Source: Desulfobacteraceae bacterium (lineage in GTDB: Bacteria > Desulfobacterota > Desulfobacteria > Desulfobacterales > Desulfobacteraceae). Taken from it: a DNA stretch of 6,987 bases. Below the pieces are notes generated by a model. That model saw only the letters and a list, made by a program, of their open reading frames with translations. It ran no database searches and was not told the origin of the DNA. Of this stretch, positions 1 to 6,309 are shown piece by piece; the first letter of the stretch is position 1, and every line of letters starts with the position of its first letter. The position numbers and the translations under genes were made by a program. Location: contig JAABSK010000145.1 of the NCBI GenBank assembly GCA_011390435.1, forward strand, positions 1-6,987. Reading direction: 5' to 3'.

Positions 1-1
1 T

Positions 2-37
2 GAAACCGAGGATGAGGACGAATTGGATGAGTTCTGA
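2..37 (+). CDS. C-terminal tail of an upstream gene (partial)
   Basis: Read from base 2, the frame gives eleven residues, ETEDEDELDEF, followed by a TGA stop at 35-37. A short, strongly acidic tail is a common way for a bacterial protein to end. The stop falls 11 bases inside the best start of the next gene, which fits the overlapping packing of the following genes. Nothing can be said about function because the rest lies outside the window. The alternative is that this frame is meaningless and the TGA at bases 1-3 ends the previous gene instead. Confidence 0.35.
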   Translation, partial: ETEDEDELDEF

Positions 38-1199
38 TCATCTGTTTCAACCCTTGAAATTACGCTGGGCCACCTGGTGGCCAGTGCCCTATTGGATAGA
101 AAGGTATAATGCGCTGGCGGTCAATACCGGGATAGATCTGGAAGTGGTGTTTTTGTCTGCAGAAAGTAAATTTCTTCCAACCCGGTCTGAAACCCGAAAC
201 TGGCAATTCAAATACCGGATTATTCGAAGGGAAAAAGCGGTCTCGGGTTATGCAAAAGTGAATTACCGCCTGCCTTTGCCTTTTCCGCTTGTGTGTGGGG
301 ATTTTGATCTTCTGGTAATGCCCTATGGTGATCCGGATTTTATTTCAGCAGCATTTTTATGTACACTGTTGAAAAAAAAAATTTGTATATTCTCTCCCAA
401 TCACGCATATGAAGAACGGTCTTTTTCCTTAATCAGAGAAGCACTGAAAAAAAAATTGTATGGTTGTGCTGCAGGCGTTCTTGCTACTGGGGTGGCGCAA
501 CAGAAATATGCCGGAAAATATGTTAAGAATCAGGAAAATATTCATATCGTCGGTAATCCCGCTCCTGGATTACCCAACCTGAAAAGTTTGCGCTCACCAT
601 CAGAGAGATTGATTGTCAAAGAAGAGATGGGGTGGCGCAACCAATTCGTACTTCTCTATGTCGGAAGACTCTCACCAGAAAAGGGGGTTTTTACGCTGTT
701 GGACTCAGTGGAGGAAATGTCTGTGAAAAATATACCGGTGAAAGCCGTCTTTGTGGGTATGGGACCTTGTGCCGAAGATCTGAAAGCGCAGGCAGAGCGC
801 CAGAAACTGAATGTAGAGTTCACAGGATTTCTGGAGGGGTTGTCCCTCACGAAAAGGTATATTGCTGCAGATGTTTTTGTTCTTCCAAGCTTCAGCGAGG
901 CATGGGGTCTGGTAGTAAATGAAGCAATGGAGGCGGGGTTGCCGGTTGTCGCGTCCCATAAAGTCGGCTCTCATCCGGTGCTGGTCCGAAATGGGGAAAA
1001 CGGATTTGTTTTTCAGGCAGGAAATGCCGGAAGCTTAACGGAAAAACTGCTATATATTCATGAAAATCCAAAAATGAGAAATAAGATGTCGAAAGCATCT
1101 TTGAACATAATTCAAAAACATACCATTTCAGAATGGGTGAAAAATGTCACCACTTCAATTGATAAAATCACTTCAAATCGTATACGGAAACTGGCGTGA
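27..1199 (+). CDS. Glycosyltransferase family 4 (GT-B fold)
   Basis: This enzyme probably transfers a sugar from a nucleotide donor onto a growing lipid-linked oligosaccharide at the inner membrane. Numbered from the ATG at 27 (390 aa), the C-terminal half has the GT4 signature. It contains LLYVGRLSPEKG (about 209-220), the glycine-rich VFVGMGP (242-248), FTGFLEG (265-271) and ADVFVLPSFSEAWG (281-294), then the EX7E motif with Glu291 and Glu299 in SEAWGLVVNEAMEAGLPVV. The N-terminal half (Trp-rich start, HAYEER near 126-131) is the more variable acceptor domain, so donor and acceptor cannot be named. Length is normal for GT4. I prefer ATG 27 over ATG 12: GAGGA at 14-18 lies 8 bases before 27, whereas GAGG at 8-11 touches the ATG at 12. 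The stop TGA overlaps the next gene's GTG. There are A10 (372-381) and A9 (447-455) runs inside the coding sequence. Retaining, GT-B family: seen; sugar specificity: unknown. Confidence 0.92.
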   Translation: MSSDHLFQPLKLRWATWWPVPYWIERYNALAVNTGIDLEVVFLSAESKFLPTRSETRNWQFKYRIIRREKAVSGYAKVNYRLPLPFPLVCGDFDLLVMPYGDPDFISAAFLCTLLKKKICIFSPNHAYEERSFSLIREALKKKLYGCAAGVLATGVAQQKYAGKYVKNQENIHIVGNPAPGLPNLKSLRSPSERLIVKEEMGWRNQFVLLYVGRLSPEKGVFTLLDSVEEMSVKNIPVKAVFVGMGPCAEDLKAQAERQKLNVEFTGFLEGLSLTKRYIAADVFVLPSFSEAWGLVVNEAMEAGLPVVASHKVGSHPVLVRNGENGFVFQAGNAGSLTEKLLYIHENPKMRNKMSKASLNIIQKHTISEWVKNVTTSIDKITSNRIRKLA

Positions 1200-1966
1200 A
1201 AATTTCCATCATCACGGTTGTGTATAATTGTGAAAAAACAATCGAAGACACGATTTTATCGGTTGCTTCTCAAACCTGTTCCGACAGGGAACATATTATC
1301 ATTGACGGGGCTTCCACTGACCATACAATGGCAATTGTGAAAAAACACGAAAACAAAATTGCACATATCGTCTCTGAACCGGATAAAGGCATGTATGATG
1401 CCATGAACAAAGGGATCCGCCTGGCATCAGGGGATATCATCGGCATATTGAATGCCGATGATATGTATTATGACAACGACTGTATCCGCAAGGTTGCGGC
1501 AGCATTTGACAGGCACAGGGTACAGGCGGTATGCGGTGATATCGTATATGTCTGCCCGCAGGATCCAAATAAAATTGTCAGATATTACAAAGCGGCTTCC
1601 TTTAAACCCTATATGTTTGCTTACGGCACCATGCCGCCGCACCCTGGGTTTTTTGTGAAAAAAGCGTGTTATGATGCATATGGCCTCTATCAAACCGATT
1701 ATGAGATCGCTGCGGATTTTGAGCTGGTGACAAGATTTCTGTACTCCAGAAATATTTCCTATGTTTGCCTTTCCGACGTTCTGGTGAAAATGAGAACCGG
1801 CGGGGTGAGTACCAGAGGCATCAAAAGCAACTGGATTCTGAACAGGGAAATCATCAGGGCCTGCAGGGAAAACAACATTGATACCCATGTGGGTAAGATT
1901 CTGTTGAAATATCCCATGAAGCTTTTACAGCTGTTCAATCGACCGGATGTAAAATGCAGGATATGA
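1196..1966 (+). CDS. Glycosyltransferase family 2 (GT-A fold), WfgS/WcaE-like
   Basis: A 256-aa inverting glycosyltransferase expected to add one sugar of the polysaccharide repeat unit in the cytoplasm. The N-terminus is a textbook GT2 start: ISIITVVYN (3-11) and IIIDGASTDHT (34-44). SEPDKGMYDAMNKG (60-73) follows, then the metal-binding DXD-like NADD at 86-89. The order PDKGxYDAMNKG, NADD, PHPGFFV (148-154), a late acidic segment near DFEL (174-177) and GGVST (202-206) is typical of the WfgS-like branch of GT2, found in O-antigen and colanic-acid clusters. No membrane segment is seen. The start codon is GTG, placed by its 4-base GTGA overlap with the upstream stop; the first residues MKISIITVVYN leave no room for a much later start. 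The weak Shine-Dalgarno-like GGAAA just upstream suggests reliance on translational coupling. The sugar transferred cannot be read from sequence. Confidence 0.93.
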   Translation: MKISIITVVYNCEKTIEDTILSVASQTCSDREHIIIDGASTDHTMAIVKKHENKIAHIVSEPDKGMYDAMNKGIRLASGDIIGILNADDMYYDNDCIRKVAAAFDRHRVQAVCGDIVYVCPQDPNKIVRYYKAASFKPYMFAYGTMPPHPGFFVKKACYDAYGLYQTDYEIAADFELVTRFLYSRNISYVCLSDVLVKMRTGGVSTRGIKSNWILNREIIRACRENNIDTHVGKILLKYPMKLLQLFNRPDVKCRI

Positions 1967-2925
1967 AAACCGTTCTTGTGACAGGCGCTTCCGGATTTAT
2001 CGGCAGGGCCGTATGCAAATCCCTTTGTTTGAAATACAAGATTGTTACAGTGGACCGGCACCCGGATCCGGATGCCGGAACCTGTTGTGAGGCCATAGAT
2101 GCGGATATTGAAGATGAAGCAGCCGTAAAACAGATCTGTGAGACATACAGACCGGATGTGGTGATCCACTGTGCCGGCCTGGCCCATTTGAGTCTGCTGA
2201 AAGCAAGGCAGACAGAAAAGTATGAGCGAATTAACAGCCTTGCCACGGAAATACTGGCGCGTCATGCTGCGGCATGTAACCCGGATCTGTATTTTGTGTT
2301 TCTTTCCTCCATCTGTGTATACGGGGAACACCACGATAAAAAACCGATCACGGAAACAGATGACTGCCGTCCGACCAATTGCTATGCAAAGAGCAAACTG
2401 AGTGCGGAAAAAAGACTGGTAAAGCTCCATGAAAAAAACCTTGTTAAAAAACTGGACATCCTGCGCCTTGCGCCTGTCTATGACAAAAACTGGAGTTTCA
2501 ACCTCGAAAAAAGGGTGTTCGGGCCCAAAAAATTATGTTACCTGCGCTTTGGATCCGGTCAACAGAAAATGTCGGCCCTTGCCAGAAAGAACCTGGCTGA
2601 ATTCATCGATTTCAGGCTGGAACAGATAAAACCTTCGCGATTCTGCTGTATTATGAATGTTTGTGATGCGCATCCGTATGCATTTAATGACATCATCCGG
2701 ATATTTCAAAAATCCCGCTATCATCCCCGGCGGGTGGTATTATGGGTGCCGCTCTGTGCTGTAGGTTCCATGGTTCGCCTGGCTGGATGGCTGCTGCCGG
2801 ACCATTCCATATGGATACATTCCTTTTATGATAAACTTGCAAAGGATCTGGTCATTGACAATACACAGATGCTTGCAACAGGTTTCAGGCCTGTTTTACA
2901 TTTGAATTCAGTATTGACCGGCTGA
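1954..2925 (+). CDS. NAD-dependent epimerase/dehydratase, extended SDR family
   Basis: A 323-aa sugar-nucleotide modifying enzyme (4-epimerase, 4,6-dehydratase or reductase type) expected to make an activated sugar for the neighbouring glycosyltransferases. It has the Rossmann motif TGASGFIG (10-17), an acidic residue at the end of strand two (Asp34 in VTVDRH, favouring NAD), and the strand LSSICVYG with the catalytic Ser (117-124). The Tyr/Lys pair of YAKSK is Y144 and K148, and VIDNTQMLATGFRP (300-313) is the usual late extended-SDR element. ATG 1954 has CCGGA 6 bases upstream; ATG 1963 would give an ATGA overlap with the previous stop and is a real alternative. Two points are odd. It carries 15 cysteines. 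The last ten residues also look unlike the family: after GFRPVLH the +1 frame reads FEFSIDRLIGQG, a more family-like C-terminal helix, so the end may be frameshifted. Exact substrate is unknown. Confidence 0.9.
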   Translation: MQDMKTVLVTGASGFIGRAVCKSLCLKYKIVTVDRHPDPDAGTCCEAIDADIEDEAAVKQICETYRPDVVIHCAGLAHLSLLKARQTEKYERINSLATEILARHAAACNPDLYFVFLSSICVYGEHHDKKPITETDDCRPTNCYAKSKLSAEKRLVKLHEKNLVKKLDILRLAPVYDKNWSFNLEKRVFGPKKLCYLRFGSGQQKMSALARKNLAEFIDFRLEQIKPSRFCCIMNVCDAHPYAFNDIIRIFQKSRYHPRRVVLWVPLCAVGSMVRLAGWLLPDHSIWIHSFYDKLAKDLVIDNTQMLATGFRPVLHLNSVLTG

Positions 2926-3086
2926 TCGGGCAAGGTGCAGCCCACCGAGGTGTATGGCAACATCCGTGAACACGGCCTGTTTGATAATTATATGCTCAGA
3001 AACAAAGCATTAAGCCCCAATAAAGAAGGCGTTACCCAAGATGAAAAAAATATGGATATCAGCTCCTGACACGCTGCTGATTGCTG
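2926..3086. other. Intergenic stretch, possibly decayed coding sequence
   Basis: No convincing gene lies between the epimerase stop and the promoter. The epimerase frame stays open past its stop from 2926 to 3069 (47 codons, beginning SGKVQPTEVYGNIREHGLFD) and reads like protein, but it has no good start with a ribosome binding site. The +1 frame runs open from inside the epimerase end to a TGA at 2967-2969. A third frame has a 25-codon reading at 3041-3118 beginning MKKIWISAPDTLL. Coding-like pieces in several frames fit remnants of a degraded gene or of the epimerase's own end, but they could be chance. I do not recognise any family in them. Confidence 0.4.
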
Positions 3087-3134
3087 CTGGAAAAAGCGGT
3101 TGTTGTAAATGCGCTTGACCAGAGTTTTTTTTTT
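3087..3134 (+). terminator. Putative intrinsic terminator after the glycosyltransferase operon
   Basis: CTGG (3087-3090) can pair with CCAG (3119-3122), and AAGCG (3094-3098) with CGCTT (3112-3116). Together they give nine pairs with a small internal bulge (AAA against GA) and a 13-base loop. Two bases later a run of ten T begins (3125-3134). The stem is modest and imperfect, so strength is uncertain, but hairpin plus long T tract is the classical rho-independent layout. Its position at the end of the three-gene unit is sensible. Confidence 0.5.
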
Positions 3135-3143
3135 AACTATAAC
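3115..3143 (+). promoter_or_regulatory. Sigma-70-type promoter for the SLBB export gene
   Basis: TTGACC at 3115-3120 matches five of six bases of the -35 consensus and TATAAC at 3138-3143 matches five of six of the -10 consensus. They are separated by exactly 17 bases, the optimal spacing. Transcription would start near 3150, leaving a leader of roughly 37 bases before the ATG at 3187. The spacer contains ten consecutive T, and the -35 box lies within the descending arm of the putative terminator. Both points are taken up in the findings. Confidence 0.7.
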
Positions 3144-3170
3144 CGCAGCTTGGAAGCATTAACATAACAG

Positions 3171-3176
3171 AGAAGG
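3171..3176 (+). promoter_or_regulatory. Ribosome binding site of the SLBB export gene
   Basis: AGAAGG lies 10 bases before the ATG at 3187. It fixes the start, and the protein then begins with a proper signal peptide (MKKIRTVFLTG...). Confidence 0.65.
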
Positions 3177-3186
3177 TGTTTTTAAG

Positions 3187-6100
3187 ATGAAAAAAATCCG
3201 GACAGTGTTTTTAACGGGCATTTTGTTGAGTTTCTTGATCGGTGTTCTTTCGGCAACTGCCCAGAATATCAAACAGATTCCCCCTGGTGCTTTCACCCCT
3301 GAAAACATTAAAAAACTGCCACAGCTTCCTTCCGATGCCCTGACCCCTGAAGAAATCAAGCAGCTGCCGCCTGATATCCAGGAGCGGATCAAACAGGAGC
3401 GGATCAAACAGGAGCAGGCAGGCAAAGAGCAGACAGGTCAGGAGCAGGACCGGGTGTCGGAAAGTGACATTGAAGACGCCCGGAATAAACTGAAAGAAGA
3501 TGAGCCCCCCGATACCCAGACAGAAGATGACAATGGAACAGATGAAGATGACCTCCGGGAACAGGGGACATCAGCAAGGGTGTCTGTTATAGAGGAACAA
3601 TACAGAGAAGGGTACTCATCCACACTCAGCAGTAATTTGTCTCAATTCGGTTATGATATATTCAATTCAGCCAGCATCCAGGAAACAAGCCTTGCCATTC
3701 CTGATCCGAACTATGTCCTGGGCACCGGGGATCAGCTTTCCATAAGGCTGTGGGGCAGTGGCATGGATGCCCAGTTTTCAACAACCGTGGAACGGGAAGG
3801 AACCATCAATGTCCCACAAATAGGCATCATGCATGTGGCAGGGGTAAAATACGGGGATATTGAATCGGTCATTAAAAAAGAAGCGGAAAAATATATTCAG
3901 GGTATCAATATCAGTGTGATCCTGACAAAATTACGCAGCATAGAGATTTTTGTCATCGGTTCTGTCAGAAACCCCGGTCTGCATGTCGTGCCTGCTTTTT
4001 CAACCATTTTTGACGGTCTTTTACGGGCCGGCGGTGTAAAAAAAACCGGATCATTGCGCAAAATCACCCTGAACCGGGCCAATGAAACTGAAAAAACCTT
4101 TGATATTTATGACCTTCTCTTAAAGGGAAATACAGATGCCGATGCCATCCTGGCAAACAAGGATGTTATTTTTGTCCCGGGTATAGGAAAAACCGCTGCC
4201 ATTGCCGGTGGTGTCGTCAATGAGGGCATTTTCGAGGTTACCCGGGAAAAAAACATCCAGGATCTGGTGAAAATGGCCGGCGGTGTCCTGCCCCAGGCAT
4301 CCGGGTCCCGCATCTATCTGCGCCGGTTTGAGAACAACCAGGATTTTATTATCCATGATATTAACACAGCCTCGATGAAAGAATGGGCCAACTACCCCAT
4401 TAAAAACGGGGACCTGGTGGAAGTGAAATTTTCTTTGTCGCAACTGCCGAAAGTGGTGCGGCTGCAGGGCCATGTCTGGCTTCCGGATGTATTTAAGTAT
4501 AAAGTTGGTATGAAACTGTCTGACGTTCTCACCAGTCCTGCCCTGCTGATGCCGGATGCTGTTACAGAGTTTGCCCTGATCCACCGCTATGACATGAAAA
4601 CCACACGAAATGTGCCCATGCAGTTCCCCCTTTCAAAAGTATTTACAAAAGAATTCAATGCCCCGCTCCAGCCCTATGACCGTATTCACATCCTCTCGCG
4701 GGAAAATGTGGGGATTCAAGAAAAATTTTCCATTATCGGTGCGGTGTGGAAACCCGGAGAATATGACTATAAAAACGGCCTGAAACTGATCGATGCCCTG
4801 GCGCTTGCCGGGGGGGTGAAATCAGACGCAAGAAAAGACCGCATTGAAATTGCCAGAAAAGTCAGAACTGACGCAAAATTTGAAACAGAATATCTGTCCG
4901 TCGATCTTGAAAAGGATGCGGATTTTAAACTCCAGGCCCATGACCGGATACTGGTTCCCAAACTGGAGGACTATTTTGTCCGCCTGGAAGGTCATGTCTG
5001 GTACCCGGACAAGATCCGGTATCATGCCGGCATGAAATTGTCAGATATCCTGATTTCAAAAAAACTGCCCAGGCCGGAAGATCTTTTAAAGCCGGACGTG
5101 TTGATGGATTTTGGCCTGATTGAAAGATATGATGCAAAATCCACCCGGACCACCACGCTGCGGTTTCCTCTTGATGAGGTGTTTACAGAAAAATATGATA
5201 CAGCACTCCACCCCTTTGATGTTGTAAAAATCCTTTCACGAAAAGACATGGGCATCGAGGAAAAATTCCGGGTCAACGGCGCGGTGTGGAATCCGGGAGA
5301 GTTTGAATTCCAGCCGGGCCTCCGGCTCAAGGATGCCCTGGCCCTGGCAGGGGGGCTCAAATTCGGTGCCAGGACACAGAAAATTGAAGTGGCCAGGCTG
5401 TTTATAAAACAGGACCGGGTGATGACGGAATACCTGCTCCTTGACAGTGAAAAGGACAAGGATTTTCTGCTGCAATCATCTGACGCAATCCTGGTGCCCC
5501 TGGTCAAGAATGCGTCCCGGATCGCCCAGGTATCTGTTTCAGGAGAAGTGGCATATCCCGGCACCTACAGCATAAGGCAGGGGGAAAGGATCTCCGAGCT
5601 GATTCAGCGGGCCGGCGGTTTTTCTGAATATGCCTATTTTTACGGGGCCAAATACACATCAGAAGCTGCCAGGATAATACAGCAGAAAAGCATTGATCAG
5701 ATGATAGAAAAACTGCGGATGTCCCTCTCCCAGGCAGCTGTAACCCAGAGCCAGAAAGCAGTGTCAGAAGAAGATATTGAGGCTGCCATGGCCACCGAGG
5801 AAACATCCAAAGACCTGCTGAGGCAGCTTTCCAGCATAAAGGCCGAAGGCAGGATTTCCATCAAAATGGCAGATATGGCTTCATTTAAAGACAGCCTTTT
5901 TGATTTTCGCGTCAAGGACGGGGATGCCCTTCATATTCCGCCAAAGCCCTCTTTTGTTTCCGTGGTGGGCAGCGTGTATTCCCCTGGATCTTTTTTGTAT
6001 GAACCCAACAAAACACTGAATTATTATCTGGAAAAGAGCGGCGGTGCCTCCAAGACAGCAGATACAAAATATATGTATCTGTTAAAGGCAAACGGTGAGA

Positions 6101-6288
6101 TTTTGTCCATGACCCAGCACAATGGATTCTTTTCAAAATTCGGCAAGACCGTGTTAATGCCGGGTGATACCGTTGTGGTTCCGGAAAACCTGGAACGGGT
6201 TCCCTATCTGCGGCTGGTAAAAGACATTGCCGATATTGCCTTTAAAATTGCCACCACAGCCGGTGTAGCATTTGCTATTGCGCTGTAG
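3187..6288 (+). CDS. Large SLBB-repeat polysaccharide export protein (Wza/OPX class)
   Basis: A 1033-aa secreted protein expected to form or line the periplasmic/outer-membrane exit channel for the polysaccharide. Residues 1-25 are a signal peptide with a SATA|QN site (signal peptidase I type). There is no lipobox and I find no cysteine in the whole protein, unlike lipoprotein Wza. Residues 29-60 are two 16-residue repeats with the core TPExIK, 66-75 an ERIKQ tandem repeat, and 88-127 a Glu/Asp/Lys/Gln-rich linker. The polysaccharide export domain spans about 172-250 (PNYVLGTGDQLSIRLWG). SLBB-like modules follow at about 253-331, 337-413, 423-503, 514-591, 597-683, 694-772, 781-917 and 923-998. 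Modules 3-4 and 5-6 are a tandem duplication. Module 7 carries a helical insertion (about 823-893). A hydrophobic or amphipathic helix ends the protein (1010-1033, VKDIADIAFKIATTAGVAFA), as in the membrane-spanning C-terminus of Wza. It is several times longer than Wza (about 380 aa). It has its own promoter and is followed after 41 bases by a Wzz-like partner gene. Confidence 0.95.
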   Translation: MKKIRTVFLTGILLSFLIGVLSATAQNIKQIPPGAFTPENIKKLPQLPSDALTPEEIKQLPPDIQERIKQERIKQEQAGKEQTGQEQDRVSESDIEDARNKLKEDEPPDTQTEDDNGTDEDDLREQGTSARVSVIEEQYREGYSSTLSSNLSQFGYDIFNSASIQETSLAIPDPNYVLGTGDQLSIRLWGSGMDAQFSTTVEREGTINVPQIGIMHVAGVKYGDIESVIKKEAEKYIQGINISVILTKLRSIEIFVIGSVRNPGLHVVPAFSTIFDGLLRAGGVKKTGSLRKITLNRANETEKTFDIYDLLLKGNTDADAILANKDVIFVPGIGKTAAIAGGVVNEGIFEVTREKNIQDLVKMAGGVLPQASGSRIYLRRFENNQDFIIHDINTASMKEWANYPIKNGDLVEVKFSLSQLPKVVRLQGHVWLPDVFKYKVGMKLSDVLTSPALLMPDAVTEFALIHRYDMKTTRNVPMQFPLSKVFTKEFNAPLQPYDRIHILSRENVGIQEKFSIIGAVWKPGEYDYKNGLKLIDALALAGGVKSDARKDRIEIARKVRTDAKFETEYLSVDLEKDADFKLQAHDRILVPKLEDYFVRLEGHVWYPDKIRYHAGMKLSDILISKKLPRPEDLLKPDVLMDFGLIERYDAKSTRTTTLRFPLDEVFTEKYDTALHPFDVVKILSRKDMGIEEKFRVNGAVWNPGEFEFQPGLRLKDALALAGGLKFGARTQKIEVARLFIKQDRVMTEYLLLDSEKDKDFLLQSSDAILVPLVKNASRIAQVSVSGEVAYPGTYSIRQGERISELIQRAGGFSEYAYFYGAKYTSEAARIIQQKSIDQMIEKLRMSLSQAAVTQSQKAVSEEDIEAAMATEETSKDLLRQLSSIKAEGRISIKMADMASFKDSLFDFRVKDGDALHIPPKPSFVSVVGSVYSPGSFLYEPNKTLNYYLEKSGGASKTADTKYMYLLKANGEILSMTQHNGFFSKFGKTVLMPGDTVVVPENLERVPYLRLVKDIADIAFKIATTAGVAFAIAL
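3271..3366 (+). repeat. Two 16-residue repeats after the signal peptide
   Basis: Codons 29-44 and 45-60 encode KQIPPGAFTPENIKKL and PQLPSDALTPEEIKQL. They share the pattern (P/S)xA(F/L)TPExIKxL, and a third partial copy starts as PPDIQ. The repeat sits at the mature N-terminus, in an extended, charged, proline-containing region before the export domain. The likely role is a flexible tether or a partner contact; this is inference. Confidence 0.65.
3381..3410 (+). repeat. Perfect 15-base tandem duplication, in frame
   Basis: The unit GGAGCGGATCAAACA occurs twice without mismatch at 3381-3395 and 3396-3410, then a partial copy (GGAGCAGGCA) begins. It encodes ERIKQ ERIKQ. The length is a multiple of three, so gain or loss of a copy would keep the frame. 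Confidence 0.9.
4453..4962 (+). repeat. SLBB pair, copy A (modules 3 and 4)
   Basis: Residues 423-592 begin VRLQGHVWLPD and include GMKLSDVL, RYDMK, ILSREN, GAVWKPGEY, DALALAGG and ILVP. The same landmarks recur in the same order in the next segment. By hand alignment a little over half of the positions are identical. The first module of the pair lacks the canonical AGG turn and the second has it. Confidence 0.9.
4975..5502 (+). repeat. SLBB pair, copy B (modules 5 and 6)
   Basis: Residues 597-772 begin VRLEGHVWYPD and continue with GMKLSDIL, RYDAK, ILSRKD, GAVWNPGEF, DALALAGG and ILVP. Compared with copy A there is a net gain of six residues near 625-640 (around PRPEDLLKPD). The offset between copies changes from 174 to 180 residues there. 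Confidence 0.9.
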
Positions 6289-6309
6289 GCCAGATTCATT
6301 CAGCAACCC

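Noticed and set aside
1427..1888. 153-codon minus-strand open frame opposite the GT2 gene
   Set aside because: It is opposite the NADD and PHPGFFV motifs of a clear glycosyltransferase.
2062..2071. CCGGATCCGG palindrome inside the epimerase gene
   Set aside because: It is encoded by ordinary Pro-Asp-Pro-Asp codons, occurs once, and has no operator context.
1759..2430. 223-codon open frame on the minus strand opposite the GT2 gene end and epimerase start
   Set aside because: Its product matches no family I know, and it lies wholly opposite two genes with clear catalytic motifs. It is a shadow frame.
3041..3118. 25-codon reading frame starting MKKIW in the intergenic gap
   Set aside because: The nearest purine-rich site is about 11 bases away and weak, and the frame ends inside the putative terminator. 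Too short to support as a gene.
4120..4584. 154-codon minus-strand open frame opposite the exporter
   Set aside because: No start context and no recognisable family. It is explained by the codon pattern of the plus-strand gene.
5022..5564. 180-codon minus-strand open frame opposite the SLBB exporter
   Set aside because: The product is rich in Ser/Arg with no domain pattern. The plus strand here carries strong SLBB motifs.
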